A DNA stretch of 64,000 bases from Pseudobdellovibrionaceae bacterium (GCA_019637915.1 JAHBUV010000001.1:3070565-3134564); one strand, 5' to 3'. Positions 19,468 to 28,841 are shown, numbered from the stretch's first letter. The notes: a model not told the origin generated them from the letters alone. Numbers and translations: made by a program.

Positions 19468-20667
19468 ATGGCCAGTCATCAACACACGGATCTGCACGTC
19501 AGCAAGTTCAAGGCTCCCCAGAGCCTGAAAACCGCCGCCTTCGCGCTGCTCGCCATCGGCCTGATCACCTTCGTGGTCGGTCTGATGCGCAATCAGGAGC
19601 GCATCTGGGCGTCGTACCTGACCTCGTTTTTCTTCTTCAGCTGCCTGGCTCTGGGCGGATTGTTCTTCGCCGCGATCAACAACCTCACCAAGGCCGGCTG
19701 GTCGGTGACCATCCGCCGCTACTCGGAGGCCATGACCTCCTTCATCCCGGTGATCCTGATCGGCGGCCTCGTGCTGGTGGCGGGGATGAAGCATCTCTAC
19801 CCCTGGGCGGACCCGGACGTCGTCGCCTCGAACCCCGTGGTCGCGGCGAAGACCGCTTACCTGAACGTCGGCTTCTTCGTGCTGCGCCTGGTGCTCTTCA
19901 CCGCCGGCTGGTTCATCTTCAAGTGGTTCATCGTCGGCAACTCGGTCAAGCAGGACACCGACGGTTTTGAGAGCCACACCCTGAAGAACGTGGGCCTCTC
20001 CATCGGCTTCGTGGCTTTCTTCGCCCTGACCTTCTCGCTCTTCAGCGTCGATCTGCTGATGAGTTTGCTGCCCACCTGGTACTCGACGATCTTCGGGATC
20101 TACTGCTTCGCCGGTTTGTTCCAGTCGACCCTGGCGGTGCTGGCCTTGATCATCATCTTCATGCGCCGCACGGGTTTCGTGCGCGGCTACGTCACCGTCG
20201 AGCACCTGCACGACACGGTGAAGTACCTGAAGGGCTTCACGGTCTTCTGGGCTTACATCGCCTTCTCGCAGTTCATGCTGATCTGGTACGCGAACATCCC
20301 GGAGGAGACGGAGTACTACATCATGCGCTCCCTGCACGGCTGGTTGGGCGTGTCCTTCGCGCTGCTCATCTTCCGCTTCATCGTGCCCTTCATCGCGCTC
20401 CTGCCCCGCGGGGCCAAGCGCAACGAGAACCACGTCATTGCCGTCTCCGTCCTCGTGCTGGTGATGCAGTACGTGGACATCTGGTGGATGGTGTACCCGA
20501 ACTTCTTCGGGGGCGAGATGACCTTCGGCTTCTGGGAGATCGGCATGTTCGCGTTGTTCGCGGGCCTCTTCCTGATCTGCCTGATGAGCTTCTTCACGAA
20601 GTTCTCCCTGGTGGCGGTGAAAGACCCGCGCATCCAGGAAGCCATCAACCACCACGTCACCTATTGA
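19468..20667 (+). CDS. actF: Alternative complex III subunit ActF
   Basis: A 399-residue polytopic membrane protein distantly related to ActC/NrfD, with around ten hydrophobic spans. Conserved-looking blocks include SWSVTIRRYSEAM-type residues near 70, GYVTVEHLHDTVKYLKG near 235 and FIVPFIALLPRGAKRN near 300. ActF pairs with ActC in the membrane part of the complex. It ends the act operon. No cytochrome oxidase genes follow in this window, although act and cox genes are often neighbours. Confidence 0.92.
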   Translation: MASHQHTDLHVSKFKAPQSLKTAAFALLAIGLITFVVGLMRNQERIWASYLTSFFFFSCLALGGLFFAAINNLTKAGWSVTIRRYSEAMTSFIPVILIGGLVLVAGMKHLYPWADPDVVASNPVVAAKTAYLNVGFFVLRLVLFTAGWFIFKWFIVGNSVKQDTDGFESHTLKNVGLSIGFVAFFALTFSLFSVDLLMSLLPTWYSTIFGIYCFAGLFQSTLAVLALIIIFMRRTGFVRGYVTVEHLHDTVKYLKGFTVFWAYIAFSQFMLIWYANIPEETEYYIMRSLHGWLGVSFALLIFRFIVPFIALLPRGAKRNENHVIAVSVLVLVMQYVDIWWMVYPNFFGGEMTFGFWEIGMFALFAGLFLICLMSFFTKFSLVAVKDPRIQEAINHHVTY

Positions 20668-20668
20668 T

Positions 20669-21148
20669 ATGTCTCGCCGCCTGACGATCTGGCTCACGTT
20701 GGTTGTGATCATCGTGAGCGACCAGATCACCAAAGTCTGGGCGCGGGAAACACTGAAACCCCTGGGCGTCATCGAGTACCTCGGGGGTTTCGTTCGTTTG
20801 CAGTCCGTGGAAAACCCCGGCGCCTTCCTGAGTTTCGGCGCGCAGTGGGGGGAGCTCACGCGGCAGTGGGCTTTTCAGGGCGGGGTGGTGCTGATCCTGC
20901 TCTTCACCGCCTGGATGCTGTGGAAGAAGCCCCTCAGCCGGGTGTGGGTGCTGGGCCTGAGCCTGATCCTGGCGGGCGGCATTGGCAATCTCATCGATCG
21001 TGTGTGGAAAGACAGTGTGACGGATTTCCTCGTGCTCGGTTTTGAAAGCTTGCGCACGGGCGTCTTCAATATCGCGGACGCGGCGATCATCCTCGGCATG
21101 ATTCTCATTTTGTTGCCGGAGAAAAAGCCGGGCATCGCCCGGCGTTAA
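20669..21148 (+). CDS. lspA: Lipoprotein signal peptidase LspA
   Basis: A 159-residue inner-membrane aspartic protease that removes signal peptides of prolipoproteins. Four hydrophobic spans and the conserved blocks are present: SDQITKVWA, ENPGAFLSFG, GGIGNLIDRVWKDSVTDF and VFNIADAAIILG. The two catalytic aspartates lie in GNLIDR and NIADAA. It starts one base after the actF stop. The adjacency is sensible because ActA and ActE carry lipoboxes. A GC hairpin (21127-21143) overlaps its last codons but lacks a U-tract. Confidence 0.95.
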   Translation: MSRRLTIWLTLVVIIVSDQITKVWARETLKPLGVIEYLGGFVRLQSVENPGAFLSFGAQWGELTRQWAFQGGVVLILLFTAWMLWKKPLSRVWVLGLSLILAGGIGNLIDRVWKDSVTDFLVLGFESLRTGVFNIADAAIILGMILILLPEKKPGIARR

Positions 21149-21303
21149 TCTGACGAAAGCCACCCCCTTGGCCGCTCTCGCCCGAGACAATTCGATTTGT
21201 TTCCATTTGTTTTTTATTGATCATTTTTTTTGTTGCATCCCATTCCGGAACCTCACTAGGCTTTAGACCAGTGCCATTGTGGCACGAAGGAAAGGAATCC
21301 CCG

Positions 21304-22257
21304 ATGACGAAAATCATTCTGTCTTTGCTGACACTGACTGTTGGCGCGACCGCTCTCGCTGCGGCCGATATTCCCCAACCGATGCGCCGCGGTTATGAAC
21401 TTTACGGAGCTCCCCAGGTGAAATGGGTCATGCCCCCGAATCGCGCCCACTTGATGGATCGTCGCGAACGCGTCGCCAACATCACGGAAGAGCAGTTCAA
21501 CCAGATCATCGACGATGTCATGAAGTACTGGCAGCCGATCGCCCAGGCCAAAGGGGTGAATCTGGTGGCCGAGAAAAATTGGTCCGATGGCACGGTCAAC
21601 GCCTACGCTTCGCAGTCGGGGAACACCTGGCGCGTTGCCATGTTCGGCGGTCTCGCCCGTCGCCCGGAAGTGACGCCCGATGGTTTCGCTCTCGTTGTTT
21701 GCCATGAGCTGGGTCACCACTTCGCCGGTTACGCCTTCTACGGCAGCCGCGACTGGGCCTCCAGCGAAGGGGAGTCCGATTACTTCGCCACCAACGCTTG
21801 CGCCAAAATGATCTGGGGCAAAGACTTCCGCGGCAACGAGCGCTTCCGCCGCATCCGCAACGTCCCGGCCCCGGTGCAAGAGAACTGCACGGCGGCCTGG
21901 CCGAACAACGCCAACGCCCAAGCCTGGTGCGTGCGCGCCGCGGCCGGCGGTCACTCGCTGGCGACGCTCCTGGCCAATCTCGGCAATGATCCGGCGCCGA
22001 AATTCGAAACCCCGGACACCACGGTGGTGTCGCGCACCAACACGGCTCACCCCCGCGGTCAGTGCCGTTTGGACACGTACTTTGCCGGTGCTTTGTGCAC
22101 CAAGACCTGGGACATGAACACCATCCCGGGCCGCAATCACCCGAAAGGTCAGAACAGCCAGGCGGCTGAGCTCGAGTCCATGAAGGTCTCCTGCTACGCC
22201 AGCGAGGGTTTCAAGATCGGCATGCGTCCGAGCTGCTGGTTCAAAGCCCTCAACTAA
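21304..22257 (+). CDS. Secreted zinc metalloprotease with HELGHH motif, copy 1
   Basis: A 317-residue protein with a signal peptide ending near AAAD (about residue 20). The zinc motif CHELGHHFAGY lies near residue 139, followed by SSEGESDYFAT, whose Glu could be the third ligand as in gluzincins. Several cysteines suggest periplasmic or extracellular disulfides. It is closely similar along its length to the gene at 22469, so this is a tandem duplication. The ATG has AAGGA upstream. A GTGCCA/TGGCAC inverted repeat (21271-21285) lies in the leader. Type II secretion genes nearby could export it; that link is inference. Confidence 0.85.
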   Translation: MTKIILSLLTLTVGATALAAADIPQPMRRGYELYGAPQVKWVMPPNRAHLMDRRERVANITEEQFNQIIDDVMKYWQPIAQAKGVNLVAEKNWSDGTVNAYASQSGNTWRVAMFGGLARRPEVTPDGFALVVCHELGHHFAGYAFYGSRDWASSEGESDYFATNACAKMIWGKDFRGNERFRRIRNVPAPVQENCTAAWPNNANAQAWCVRAAAGGHSLATLLANLGNDPAPKFETPDTTVVSRTNTAHPRGQCRLDTYFAGALCTKTWDMNTIPGRNHPKGQNSQAAELESMKVSCYASEGFKIGMRPSCWFKALN

Positions 22258-22285
22258 GTTCGGCGAAAAGATCTGAAATAAAATG

Positions 22286-22316
22286 AAAAGCGCACGGTCC
22301 TCCGTGCGCTTTTTTT
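22286..22316 (+). terminator. Intrinsic terminator after protease copy 1
   Basis: The stem AGCGCACGG/CCGTGCGCT with a TCCT loop is followed by a run of T residues and preceded by AAA. It lies 29 bases after the stop codon. Confidence 0.9.
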
Positions 22317-22468
22317 ATGCATACTGCTCGGCGTTGCACCTTCGCGTCCTCGGCCATCAAAAAGTCTCATGCCTCACCCAAAAATTTTTGTGCCACTTTG
22401 GAACCACTTTTTTGTTGAAACGAAAAAACAGAGGATTAATGTCTCCCTCCAACGAAGAGGGGGATCCC

Positions 22469-23413
22469 ATGAAAAACATTTTGTTCGTTTTGCTGCCGGT
22501 TTTGTTCCTGGGGGGAGTGAGTGAGGCTCAGTCGCGCCGGACGTCCCGTCCCGCGGGTTATGGCTTCCAGGTGATGGGCTCGGGTCCGGTGAAGACCGTG
22601 ATGCCGCCGAACAATCTGCATTTGATGGATCGCCGCGAGCGCGCCGCCAATATCAATGAAGAACAATTCAACAGCATCGTCGACGGCGTGGCCGCCACCT
22701 GGTCGCCGATCGCCAAGAGCAAGGGCGTTGAGCTCGTGTTCCACAAAAAATGGGATGATCCCACCGTCAACGCCATGGCCTATCAGGAAGGCAACACCTG
22801 GCACGTCGAAATGTACGGCGGTCTCGCCCGTCGCCCGGAAGTGACGCCGGACGGTTTCGCCCTCGTCGTCTGCCACGAGCTCGGTCACCACTTCGGCGGT
22901 TACCCCTTCGTGAGCGGTTGGGCCTCCAATGAAGGCCAGTCGGATTACTTCGCCAGCCAGGTCTGCCTGAAGAGCCTGTGGGGCCGTGATCTGCGCGGCA
23001 ACGAGCGTTTCCGCCGCCTGCAGCAGGTTCCCGATGTGGTGCAGGCGTCTTGCACCCAGGCCTGGCCGAACAACAGCAATGCCCAGGGCTGGTGCGTGCG
23101 CGCCGCCGCCGCCGGCCAGTCGCTGTCGAATCTGCTGAACGCCAACAAAGGCGGACAACAGCCGCACTTCGAAACCCCGGATAAAACCCAGGTTCCGAGC
23201 ACGGTCTCCAGCCACCCGAACGCGCAATGCCGTCTGGACACCTACTTCGCCGGCGCCCTGTGCACGAAGGGCTGGGACATGAACCTCATCCCCGGCAAAG
23301 GCCAAGGCAACACGGCCGCCGCTGAAGCCGCCGCCATGCCGTTCTCCTGCACCGAAAAAGAAAACTTCAGCCTCGGCACCCGCCCGCGCTGCTGGTTCAA
23401 GCCGCTGCTCTAA
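22469..23413 (+). CDS. Secreted zinc metalloprotease with HELGHH motif, copy 2
   Basis: A 314-residue paralogue of the preceding gene. The start at the ATG preceding KNILFVLLPVLFLGG has AAGAGGGGGA upstream; the frame is open further back, but that part lies in the terminator and leader. It has a signal peptide ending near SEAQ. Its motif CHELGHHFGGY and downstream SNEGQSDYFAS match copy 1. Blocks such as ARRPEVTPDGFALVV and QCRLDTYFAGALCTK are shared. Central loops differ, so the copies are not recent identical duplicates. Having its own terminator and leader suggests separate expression. Confidence 0.85.
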   Translation: MKNILFVLLPVLFLGGVSEAQSRRTSRPAGYGFQVMGSGPVKTVMPPNNLHLMDRRERAANINEEQFNSIVDGVAATWSPIAKSKGVELVFHKKWDDPTVNAMAYQEGNTWHVEMYGGLARRPEVTPDGFALVVCHELGHHFGGYPFVSGWASNEGQSDYFASQVCLKSLWGRDLRGNERFRRLQQVPDVVQASCTQAWPNNSNAQGWCVRAAAAGQSLSNLLNANKGGQQPHFETPDKTQVPSTVSSHPNAQCRLDTYFAGALCTKGWDMNLIPGKGQGNTAAAEAAAMPFSCTEKENFSLGTRPRCWFKPLL

Positions 23414-23436
23414 GAGAAGACAAAAATGCATTTTTG

Positions 23437-23462
23437 AAAAGGCCCCGCCCGGGGCCTTTTTT
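23437..23462. terminator. Bidirectional intrinsic terminator
   Basis: AAAAGGCCCCG and CGGGGCCTTTT form a stem around a two-base centre, with T runs on both strands. It serves protease copy 2 on the plus strand. It touches the stop codon of the SDR gene arriving on the minus strand. Confidence 0.88.
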
Positions 23463-24388
23463 CATGTCAGGCGCTTGTTCGTGAATCGCCGGCCCCAGGT
23501 GCGGGCTTTCGGCAAAAGATAAAAAAGCGCCGGCAGCAGCAGCCGTCGCGGCAGCAGGCGGCGCAAATAGTAAAACACCGAAGCGTCGATGGTGGCGGGG
23601 ATCCACAGGGGCGGATTCTGCGCCTTGATGGCTTTCAACACGAGATTCGCCACGCTGTCCGGCGTGGCCCAGGCGCGGTTCATCATGCGGCCCACGAAGG
23701 GGATCATGTTGCGGTAGTAATCCTGGTAGGGTCCTTCGAAGGACACCTCCGGCTTTGATTTCTCCGTGTAATAGACGTTTTCAAAAGAGCGCGAGCGGAT
23801 GAATCCCGGCTGCACCAGCACGACGTCGATGCCGAAGGGTTTGGTCTCGTACCACAGGGCCTCGGAGGCGCCTTCAAGGGCGTATTTGGAGGCGCTGTAG
23901 GACGCCATGGTGGGCATCGCCATCATGCCGCTCACGGAAGAGATGTTGATGATCTTGCCGCGCCCGCGTTCGCGCATATTGGGCAGCACCAGGCGGATCA
24001 GACCCATGGGGCCGAAGTAGTTGGTGGCCATCTGTCGGCGCTCGTCCTCGTCGGTCATGTCCTCGACGACGGCGCGGTAGCTGATGCCGGCGTTGTTCAC
24101 CAGCACGTTGACGCCGCCCCAGCGCTCGTCGATGTCGCGGACCAGGCGTTGCCGCTGCTCTTCATCCGTGACGTCCAGGGCATGGATCCAGAAACGGTCG
24201 CCTTCGGGCAAAATCCCGCGCAGCCGCTCGATGGATCCCTCGCGGGCGGTGATGACGATGCGGTAACGGGTTTCCAGCATCAGGCGCTTCGCCAGGGCGA
24301 GGCCGATGCCGGAACTCGCGCCCGTGACCAGGATCACCGGCCGGAAGTACTGCTCTTTCTGCGGGAAGAAGCGGCTCCACCAGCTCAT
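23462..24388 (-). CDS. Short-chain dehydrogenase/reductase
   Basis: A 308-residue SDR enzyme. It has the NAD(P)-binding motif VTGASSGIG at about residues 22-30, the NNAG motif and the catalytic SYSASKYA (Tyr-x3-Lys). A C-terminal extension of about 50 residues is basic and leucine-rich (YYLRRLLPRRLLLPALFYLL), suggesting membrane association, as in lipid-acting SDRs. The substrate is unknown. Its ATG overlaps the stop of the TPR gene as ATGA, so the two are coupled. Confidence 0.9.
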   Translation of the reverse strand: MSWWSRFFPQKEQYFRPVILVTGASSGIGLALAKRLMLETRYRIVITAREGSIERLRGILPEGDRFWIHALDVTDEEQRQRLVRDIDERWGGVNVLVNNAGISYRAVVEDMTDEDERRQMATNYFGPMGLIRLVLPNMRERGRGKIINISSVSGMMAMPTMASYSASKYALEGASEALWYETKPFGIDVVLVQPGFIRSRSFENVYYTEKSKPEVSFEGPYQDYYRNMIPFVGRMMNRAWATPDSVANLVLKAIKAQNPPLWIPATIDASVFYYLRRLLPRRLLLPALFYLLPKARTWGRRFTNKRLT

Positions 24389-24993
24389 CGTTTCATCGTC
24401 CTTTTGCGGCGGGTGATGTCCAGGGCGAACTGCGTGGTGGACACCAGCTCCGGGATGTTTTTCTTTTGCCGCAGCTCCAACGCCTTGGTGAAAAACTCCT
24501 CGGCCTCTTTGAGCTGCCCCTGATCGAAACGCAGGCGTCCCAGATGCTGCCAGGCGAAGTCCTCGAGCTCCGCCAGGCTCGCGTCGCGGGCCTGGAATTC
24601 CAGCACGGAGCGGAAGGCGGTCTCCGCCCCGAGATCGTCTTTTTTCAGGCGCAAAACATCACCGTAGCGCAAAGTGTGCACGGCCCAGGCGGCGGAGCCC
24701 AGTTGGAAATTCTCGATCAGCTCGAGGGATTTCTCGAGGGCCTTGGCGGCCCCTTCGTGCTTGCCCAGGATGATCGAGTAGGAACCCACTTCGCCGAGGA
24801 ACTTCACCAAAGCCCGCAGGTTTTCCGGCGGCCTGGCGGCGTCGCTCACGGCGGGGGCGGCGGGGAAGGGGATTTTCTTGATCTCTTTCAGCAGGAAGTC
24901 CACGTAGGACTGCATGGAAGCCTTGTCCTCGGGGATCGGCTTCAGGTCGGTTCCGAAACGATACTGCAGGTTGAAGGGTGGTTTCTTCGCCAT
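24385..24993 (-). CDS. TPR-like repeat protein, 202 aa
   Basis: A soluble helical protein with at least two tetratricopeptide-like units in its C-terminal half (for example GAAKALEKSLELIE and GQLKEAEEFFTKALELRQKK). TPR proteins act as protein-interaction scaffolds; the partner is unknown. The last four bases overlap the SDR start. It may modulate or localise that enzyme, but this is inference from gene coupling only. Confidence 0.8.
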   Translation of the reverse strand: MAKKPPFNLQYRFGTDLKPIPEDKASMQSYVDFLLKEIKKIPFPAAPAVSDAARPPENLRALVKFLGEVGSYSIILGKHEGAAKALEKSLELIENFQLGSAAWAVHTLRYGDVLRLKKDDLGAETAFRSVLEFQARDASLAELEDFAWQHLGRLRFDQGQLKEAEEFFTKALELRQKKNIPELVSTTQFALDITRRKRTMKR

Positions 24994-25035
24994 AGGCCCG
25001 CCTTCAGGATGAAGCGCGGGCCGGGGGATGTCATC

Positions 25036-25872
25036 TTATTTGGTGGCTTTGGTTTCGGCTTTTTTCTCGTCTTTTTGCGCGGCTTCCGGGGCGGCGGTGG
25101 ACGTGAATTTGTAGGTGGCGCTGGTGTAGCTCACCAGGTTGTAGGCGCGTTTTTGATCGTCCTGGGATTCGATCTTGTTCATCCAGGTCAGCACGATCTC
25201 CTGCTCGGATTTGCGCGTGGCCAGCAGTTTTTTATGGCCGCCCTGGGATTCGATCACCTGCAAGGGCAGGAGGCTGCTGCTTTTCTCCTGGATGGCGGCG
25301 CGGCTCTTCACTTTCTGGTTGTTGGATTCAAGGGCCAGGCGCACGAATTTTTTGATGCCGCCGTCGAGGCTGCTGATGGCCAAAGGGGCTTCCGCATCAT
25401 TCGTCAGGGGAAGCGCGGCTTGCGAGCCCACGGGGGCCGAGGTGTGGCAGGTGACGGCCGCTTTTTCGATGCCTTCATTGTTCAGTTGCAGGGAGCCGCT
25501 CAAGGCCTGGGCATTGCTGGTGATTCCAGTCATTTCCACCCACGACGCCATCTCGGTCAGCTGCCAGGTGCCGGGCTTTTCCGTGATCAGCTCTTTCAGC
25601 GGGAAGGCGTCTTGATCCGTCACGGCCTCCACGGTTTGTTGGCAGGCGCCTTGGGCGCTCATGTCTTGAGGGCTCACCGACTTCAGATCCAAGCCGGGGG
25701 TTTCGCCATCATAAGCGGGTTGGCCGTTCTGACCTTGAGTCTGCGTGGTCTTGGCTTTCCCTTGTCCCGCGCGGGTGGTGGATTTCCCGTCATTCTTCTG
25801 GCCGCAGGCCACAAAGGACAGGGTGACCAATAAAGTGGCGCAGACGGTGCCGGCAAAAGAGCGCTGGAACAT
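25036..25872 (-). CDS. Putative lipoprotein, 278 aa
   Basis: The start chosen is the ATG at 25870-25872 with GAGGAGG 6 bases upstream. The product begins MFQRSFAGTVCATLLVTLSF and reaches VACGQK, a lipobox with the acylated Cys near residue 23. A Gln/Gly/Thr-rich linker follows. The mature part is mostly beta-rich with scattered cysteines and ends in a Lys/Ala/Glu-rich tail. I do not recognise the family. Confidence 0.78.
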   Translation of the reverse strand: MFQRSFAGTVCATLLVTLSFVACGQKNDGKSTTRAGQGKAKTTQTQGQNGQPAYDGETPGLDLKSVSPQDMSAQGACQQTVEAVTDQDAFPLKELITEKPGTWQLTEMASWVEMTGITSNAQALSGSLQLNNEGIEKAAVTCHTSAPVGSQAALPLTNDAEAPLAISSLDGGIKKFVRLALESNNQKVKSRAAIQEKSSSLLPLQVIESQGGHKKLLATRKSEQEIVLTWMNKIESQDDQKRAYNLVSYTSATYKFTSTAAPEAAQKDEKKAETKATK

Positions 25873-26100
25873 GGGAAACCTCCTCAATACTCCCAAGCCA
25901 AGCAAGCTTGGGGCCAGGAAGGGCCTCGCCAGATCGATTCAAAGGCCTTTCCAGGATCTCTTTTTCAAAGAAACCTTCGCGAGAACCCCCGGAGGCTGAC
26001 ATTTGCCGGCACAGGCTGTCGATTTTTTCATAAGCAGCTGTTCAGGATCGAGACAGAGCCGAGGGCCTGAAACGCTTCCCGAACGGGCCTTCCCCTTGCA

Positions 26101-26763
26101 ATGGCTTCGCTCCACATGATGAGCACACTCCTGCTGGCGGGAAATTTCCAAAATGTCGGGTCGGTTTTCCAGGGTCTGTCGGGGTATCGCTTCGTCCATT
26201 GCCACAGTGTCGACTCATTGCGAAATGAGTGGCTCAAGGGGGGTGTGGCGGTGGTGGCTCTGGCCCTGGATTCCCTGACTCCCTCCATGTTTCAATTGCT
26301 GCAAGAGGGCCAGAACAGCCGGCCCGGGGTGAAGTGGGTGATCTTCGTGCGTCAGGCGGCGGGGTCTTTGGTGGGGGGCAACACCCCCCGGCAGCTGTTC
26401 TTCCAGGGCCCGCGCCAGGCGGACTGGGGGCCCCGGCTGCGGCGCTGGTTGCGCGAGGAGAACCTGCATCATCGAAAAACCCCTCGCCGCGAGTGCCAGG
26501 GCGGGGTGAGGCTCAAGGAGTCCGATTATTCCCGGGTCGCCACCGCGCAAAAGGCCTTTGGCCGGATCGCCAATTTGAGCCCCTTCGGCTTGGGGCTGAT
26601 GTTCGAGGGCTCACCGCCTTTTCCGGAAGGGGAGTTCGTCGAGGTGGCGTTTCGGGACACCCTGGGACAGGCGCGGCAATTCCATGCGCAGATCCGCTGG
26701 ATGAGGCGTCATCCCGACGGCCGCGCCGAGGTGGGCCTGCAGTTCCTGGCGGCCTCTTCTTGA
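26101..26763 (+). CDS. PilZ-like domain protein, 220 aa
   Basis: The last ~95 residues have the layout of a PilZ domain. RRECQGGVRLKES and a basic region come first, then NLSPFGLGLMFEG (the usual NLSxxGxxx position) and AEVGLQFL near the end. The first ~110 residues look like a receiver or response-like fold without a clear phospho-acceptor. PilZ domains bind cyclic di-GMP, but the canonical RxxxR and D/NxSxxG residues are imperfect here, so binding is uncertain. The 228 bases upstream of the start hold no gene I can support. Confidence 0.65.
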   Translation: MASLHMMSTLLLAGNFQNVGSVFQGLSGYRFVHCHSVDSLRNEWLKGGVAVVALALDSLTPSMFQLLQEGQNSRPGVKWVIFVRQAAGSLVGGNTPRQLFFQGPRQADWGPRLRRWLREENLHHRKTPRRECQGGVRLKESDYSRVATAQKAFGRIANLSPFGLGLMFEGSPPFPEGEFVEVAFRDTLGQARQFHAQIRWMRRHPDGRAEVGLQFLAASS

Positions 26764-26873
26764 GTCTCTCTTCATGAGGTCTTTCTTGACCTCGGAACCC
26801 TTTCAGCCTAATTGTGTTTTGATGCGCATGACCACACTGTCATCTCTCACCACGACCGCGGACCTGAACTAAG

Positions 26874-28841
26874 ATGTCTCAGTTCACAATTTATCTTCCT
26901 GACAATTCTTCGAAGGTCTTCGATCACCAGCCGAGTGCCCTGGACGTCGCCCAGAGCATCGGCCCGCGTCTGGCCAAAGACACCCTCGGTGTCCGCATCA
27001 ACCAGGATCCGGAGATCCGCGATCTGCGCACGCCTTTGCGCGACGGCGACAAGGTTCAGCTGATCACCACGAAAAGCCCCGAGGCCAACGAAGTGATCCG
27101 TCACTCCGCCGCCCACGTCATGGCGCAGGCCGTGCAGGAATTGTGGCCGGAGGTGAAAGTCACCATCGGCCCGGTGATCGACAACGGTTTTTACTACGAC
27201 TTCGATTCGCCCTTCACGTTCACCGAGGAGCACTTCGCCGCCATCGAAAAGAAGATGCAGGAGATCGTCGACAAGGATCTGTCCATCAAGCGCGAGGACT
27301 GGCCCCGCGAGAAGGCCATCGAGACCTTCAAGAACATGGGCGAGCGCTTCAAGGTCGAGATCATCGAGGACCTGAAGGACGAGAAGAACGTCGGCATCTA
27401 CTTCAACGGCGACAAGTGGTTCGACCTGTGCCGCGGCCCCCACGTGCAGTCGACGGGGGCGATCAAGGCCTTCAAGCTCATGTCCGTGGCCGGCGCCTAC
27501 TGGCGGGGGAACGAGAAGAACCCCATGCTCCAGCGCGTGTACGCCACCGCCTTCACCGACAAGAAGGAGCTCGAGCAGCATCTCCACAACCTTGAAGAGG
27601 CGAAGAAGCGCGATCACCGCAAGCTCGGCCGCGAACTCGGCCTTTTCATGTTCCACGAGTGGGCGCCGGGTTCGCCGTTCTTCACCGGCAAGGGCTCGGT
27701 GGTCTACAACGAGCTGCAGGGCCTGATGCGCGACCTGTACCGTGAATTCGATTACCAGGAAGTCATCACCCCGCAGATTTTCGACACGACCCTGTTCCGC
27801 ACCTCCGGCCACCTGGAGAACTACAAAGAGAACATGTACTTCACCAAGGTGGACGAGCGCGACTTCGGCGTGAAGCCGATGAACTGCCCCTCGCACTGCC
27901 TGCTGTACGGGTCGGAAAAGCACTCCTACCGCGAGCTGCCGTGGCGGATCGCCGACTTCGGTCGGCTGCACCGCTTCGAGAAATCCGGCGCCATGCACGG
28001 CCTCACCCGCGTGCGCACCTTCTGCCAGGACGACGCCCACATCTTCTGCACGGTGGACCAGATCGAGCAGGAGATCGGCTCCTTCATGCGCATGCTCTCG
28101 AAAGCCTACGAGATCCTGGGCATGCCGAACTTCAAGATCTACCTGAGCACCCGCCCGGACAACCGCATGGGCAGTGACGAGGTCTGGGACAAGACCGAAG
28201 GGGCTTTGTCGAAGGCGTTGGAGAAGATGAACCTGCCGTACACGGTCAACCCGGGCGACGGGGCCTTCTACGGACCGAAGCTCGACATCATGTTCGTGGA
28301 CGCCTTGAACCGCCCGTGGCAGCTCGGCACCTTGCAGGTGGACATGAACATGCCGCAGGCCTTCGAACTCAGCTACGTCGGCGAGGACAACAAGGACCAC
28401 CGTCCGGTCATGCTCCACCGCGCGGTGCTGGGCTCTTTGGAACGCTTCATCGGCGTTTACCTCGAGCACACGGCCGGTCACCTGCCGCCCTGGCTGTCGC
28501 CCGTGCAGGTGATGATCCTGAACATCACCGACCGCGTGAACGGGCACTGCGAGAACCTGATGGCGACCCTGAAAGAGCGCAAGATCCGGGTCGAGTTCGA
28601 CCGTCGTCCCGAGAAATTGAATTACAAGATCCGCGAGGCCCAGCTGCAGAAGATCCCCTACATGATCGTCATCGGCGACAAAGAGGCGGAAAAGGGCGAG
28701 GTCTCGGTGCGGCTGCGCGACGGCAGCCAGATCAACAACGTTCCGGTGGCGCGCCTGCTGGAATGGATCGACAACGACATCAAACAGCGTCGGTTGCAAC
28801 CGACCAATCCCAACAATCAGACCCAGGAGGTCAGTCATTAG
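26874..28841 (+). CDS. thrS: Threonyl-tRNA synthetase
   Basis: A 655-residue class II synthetase charging tRNA-Thr. The domain order is an N-terminal TGS domain, the editing domain with HSAAHVMAQAV, the catalytic core with MNCPSHCLLY and FGRLHRFEKSGAMHGLTRVR, and a C-terminal anticodon-binding domain. The zinc-binding cysteine and histidines of the core are present. It precedes infC as in many bacteria. Its stop codon overlaps the likely AUU start of infC. A short leader with a GAGGTC/GACCTC hairpin (26776-26793) is present, but I cannot assign regulation. Confidence 0.96.
   Translation: MSQFTIYLPDNSSKVFDHQPSALDVAQSIGPRLAKDTLGVRINQDPEIRDLRTPLRDGDKVQLITTKSPEANEVIRHSAAHVMAQAVQELWPEVKVTIGPVIDNGFYYDFDSPFTFTEEHFAAIEKKMQEIVDKDLSIKREDWPREKAIETFKNMGERFKVEIIEDLKDEKNVGIYFNGDKWFDLCRGPHVQSTGAIKAFKLMSVAGAYWRGNEKNPMLQRVYATAFTDKKELEQHLHNLEEAKKRDHRKLGRELGLFMFHEWAPGSPFFTGKGSVVYNELQGLMRDLYREFDYQEVITPQIFDTTLFRTSGHLENYKENMYFTKVDERDFGVKPMNCPSHCLLYGSEKHSYRELPWRIADFGRLHRFEKSGAMHGLTRVRTFCQDDAHIFCTVDQIEQEIGSFMRMLSKAYEILGMPNFKIYLSTRPDNRMGSDEVWDKTEGALSKALEKMNLPYTVNPGDGAFYGPKLDIMFVDALNRPWQLGTLQVDMNMPQAFELSYVGEDNKDHRPVMLHRAVLGSLERFIGVYLEHTAGHLPPWLSPVQVMILNITDRVNGHCENLMATLKERKIRVEFDRRPEKLNYKIREAQLQKIPYMIVIGDKEAEKGEVSVRLRDGSQINNVPVARLLEWIDNDIKQRRLQPTNPNNQTQEVSH

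Noticed and set aside
21127-21143. GC hairpin at the end of lspA as a terminator
   Set aside because: The stem overlaps the last codons and is not followed by a U-tract, so termination is not supported.
26776-26814. Hairpin and TTGACC-N17-TAATTG as a thrS promoter or T-box-like leader
   Set aside because: The -10 match is poor and the leader is too short for a T-box; not supported well enough to list.
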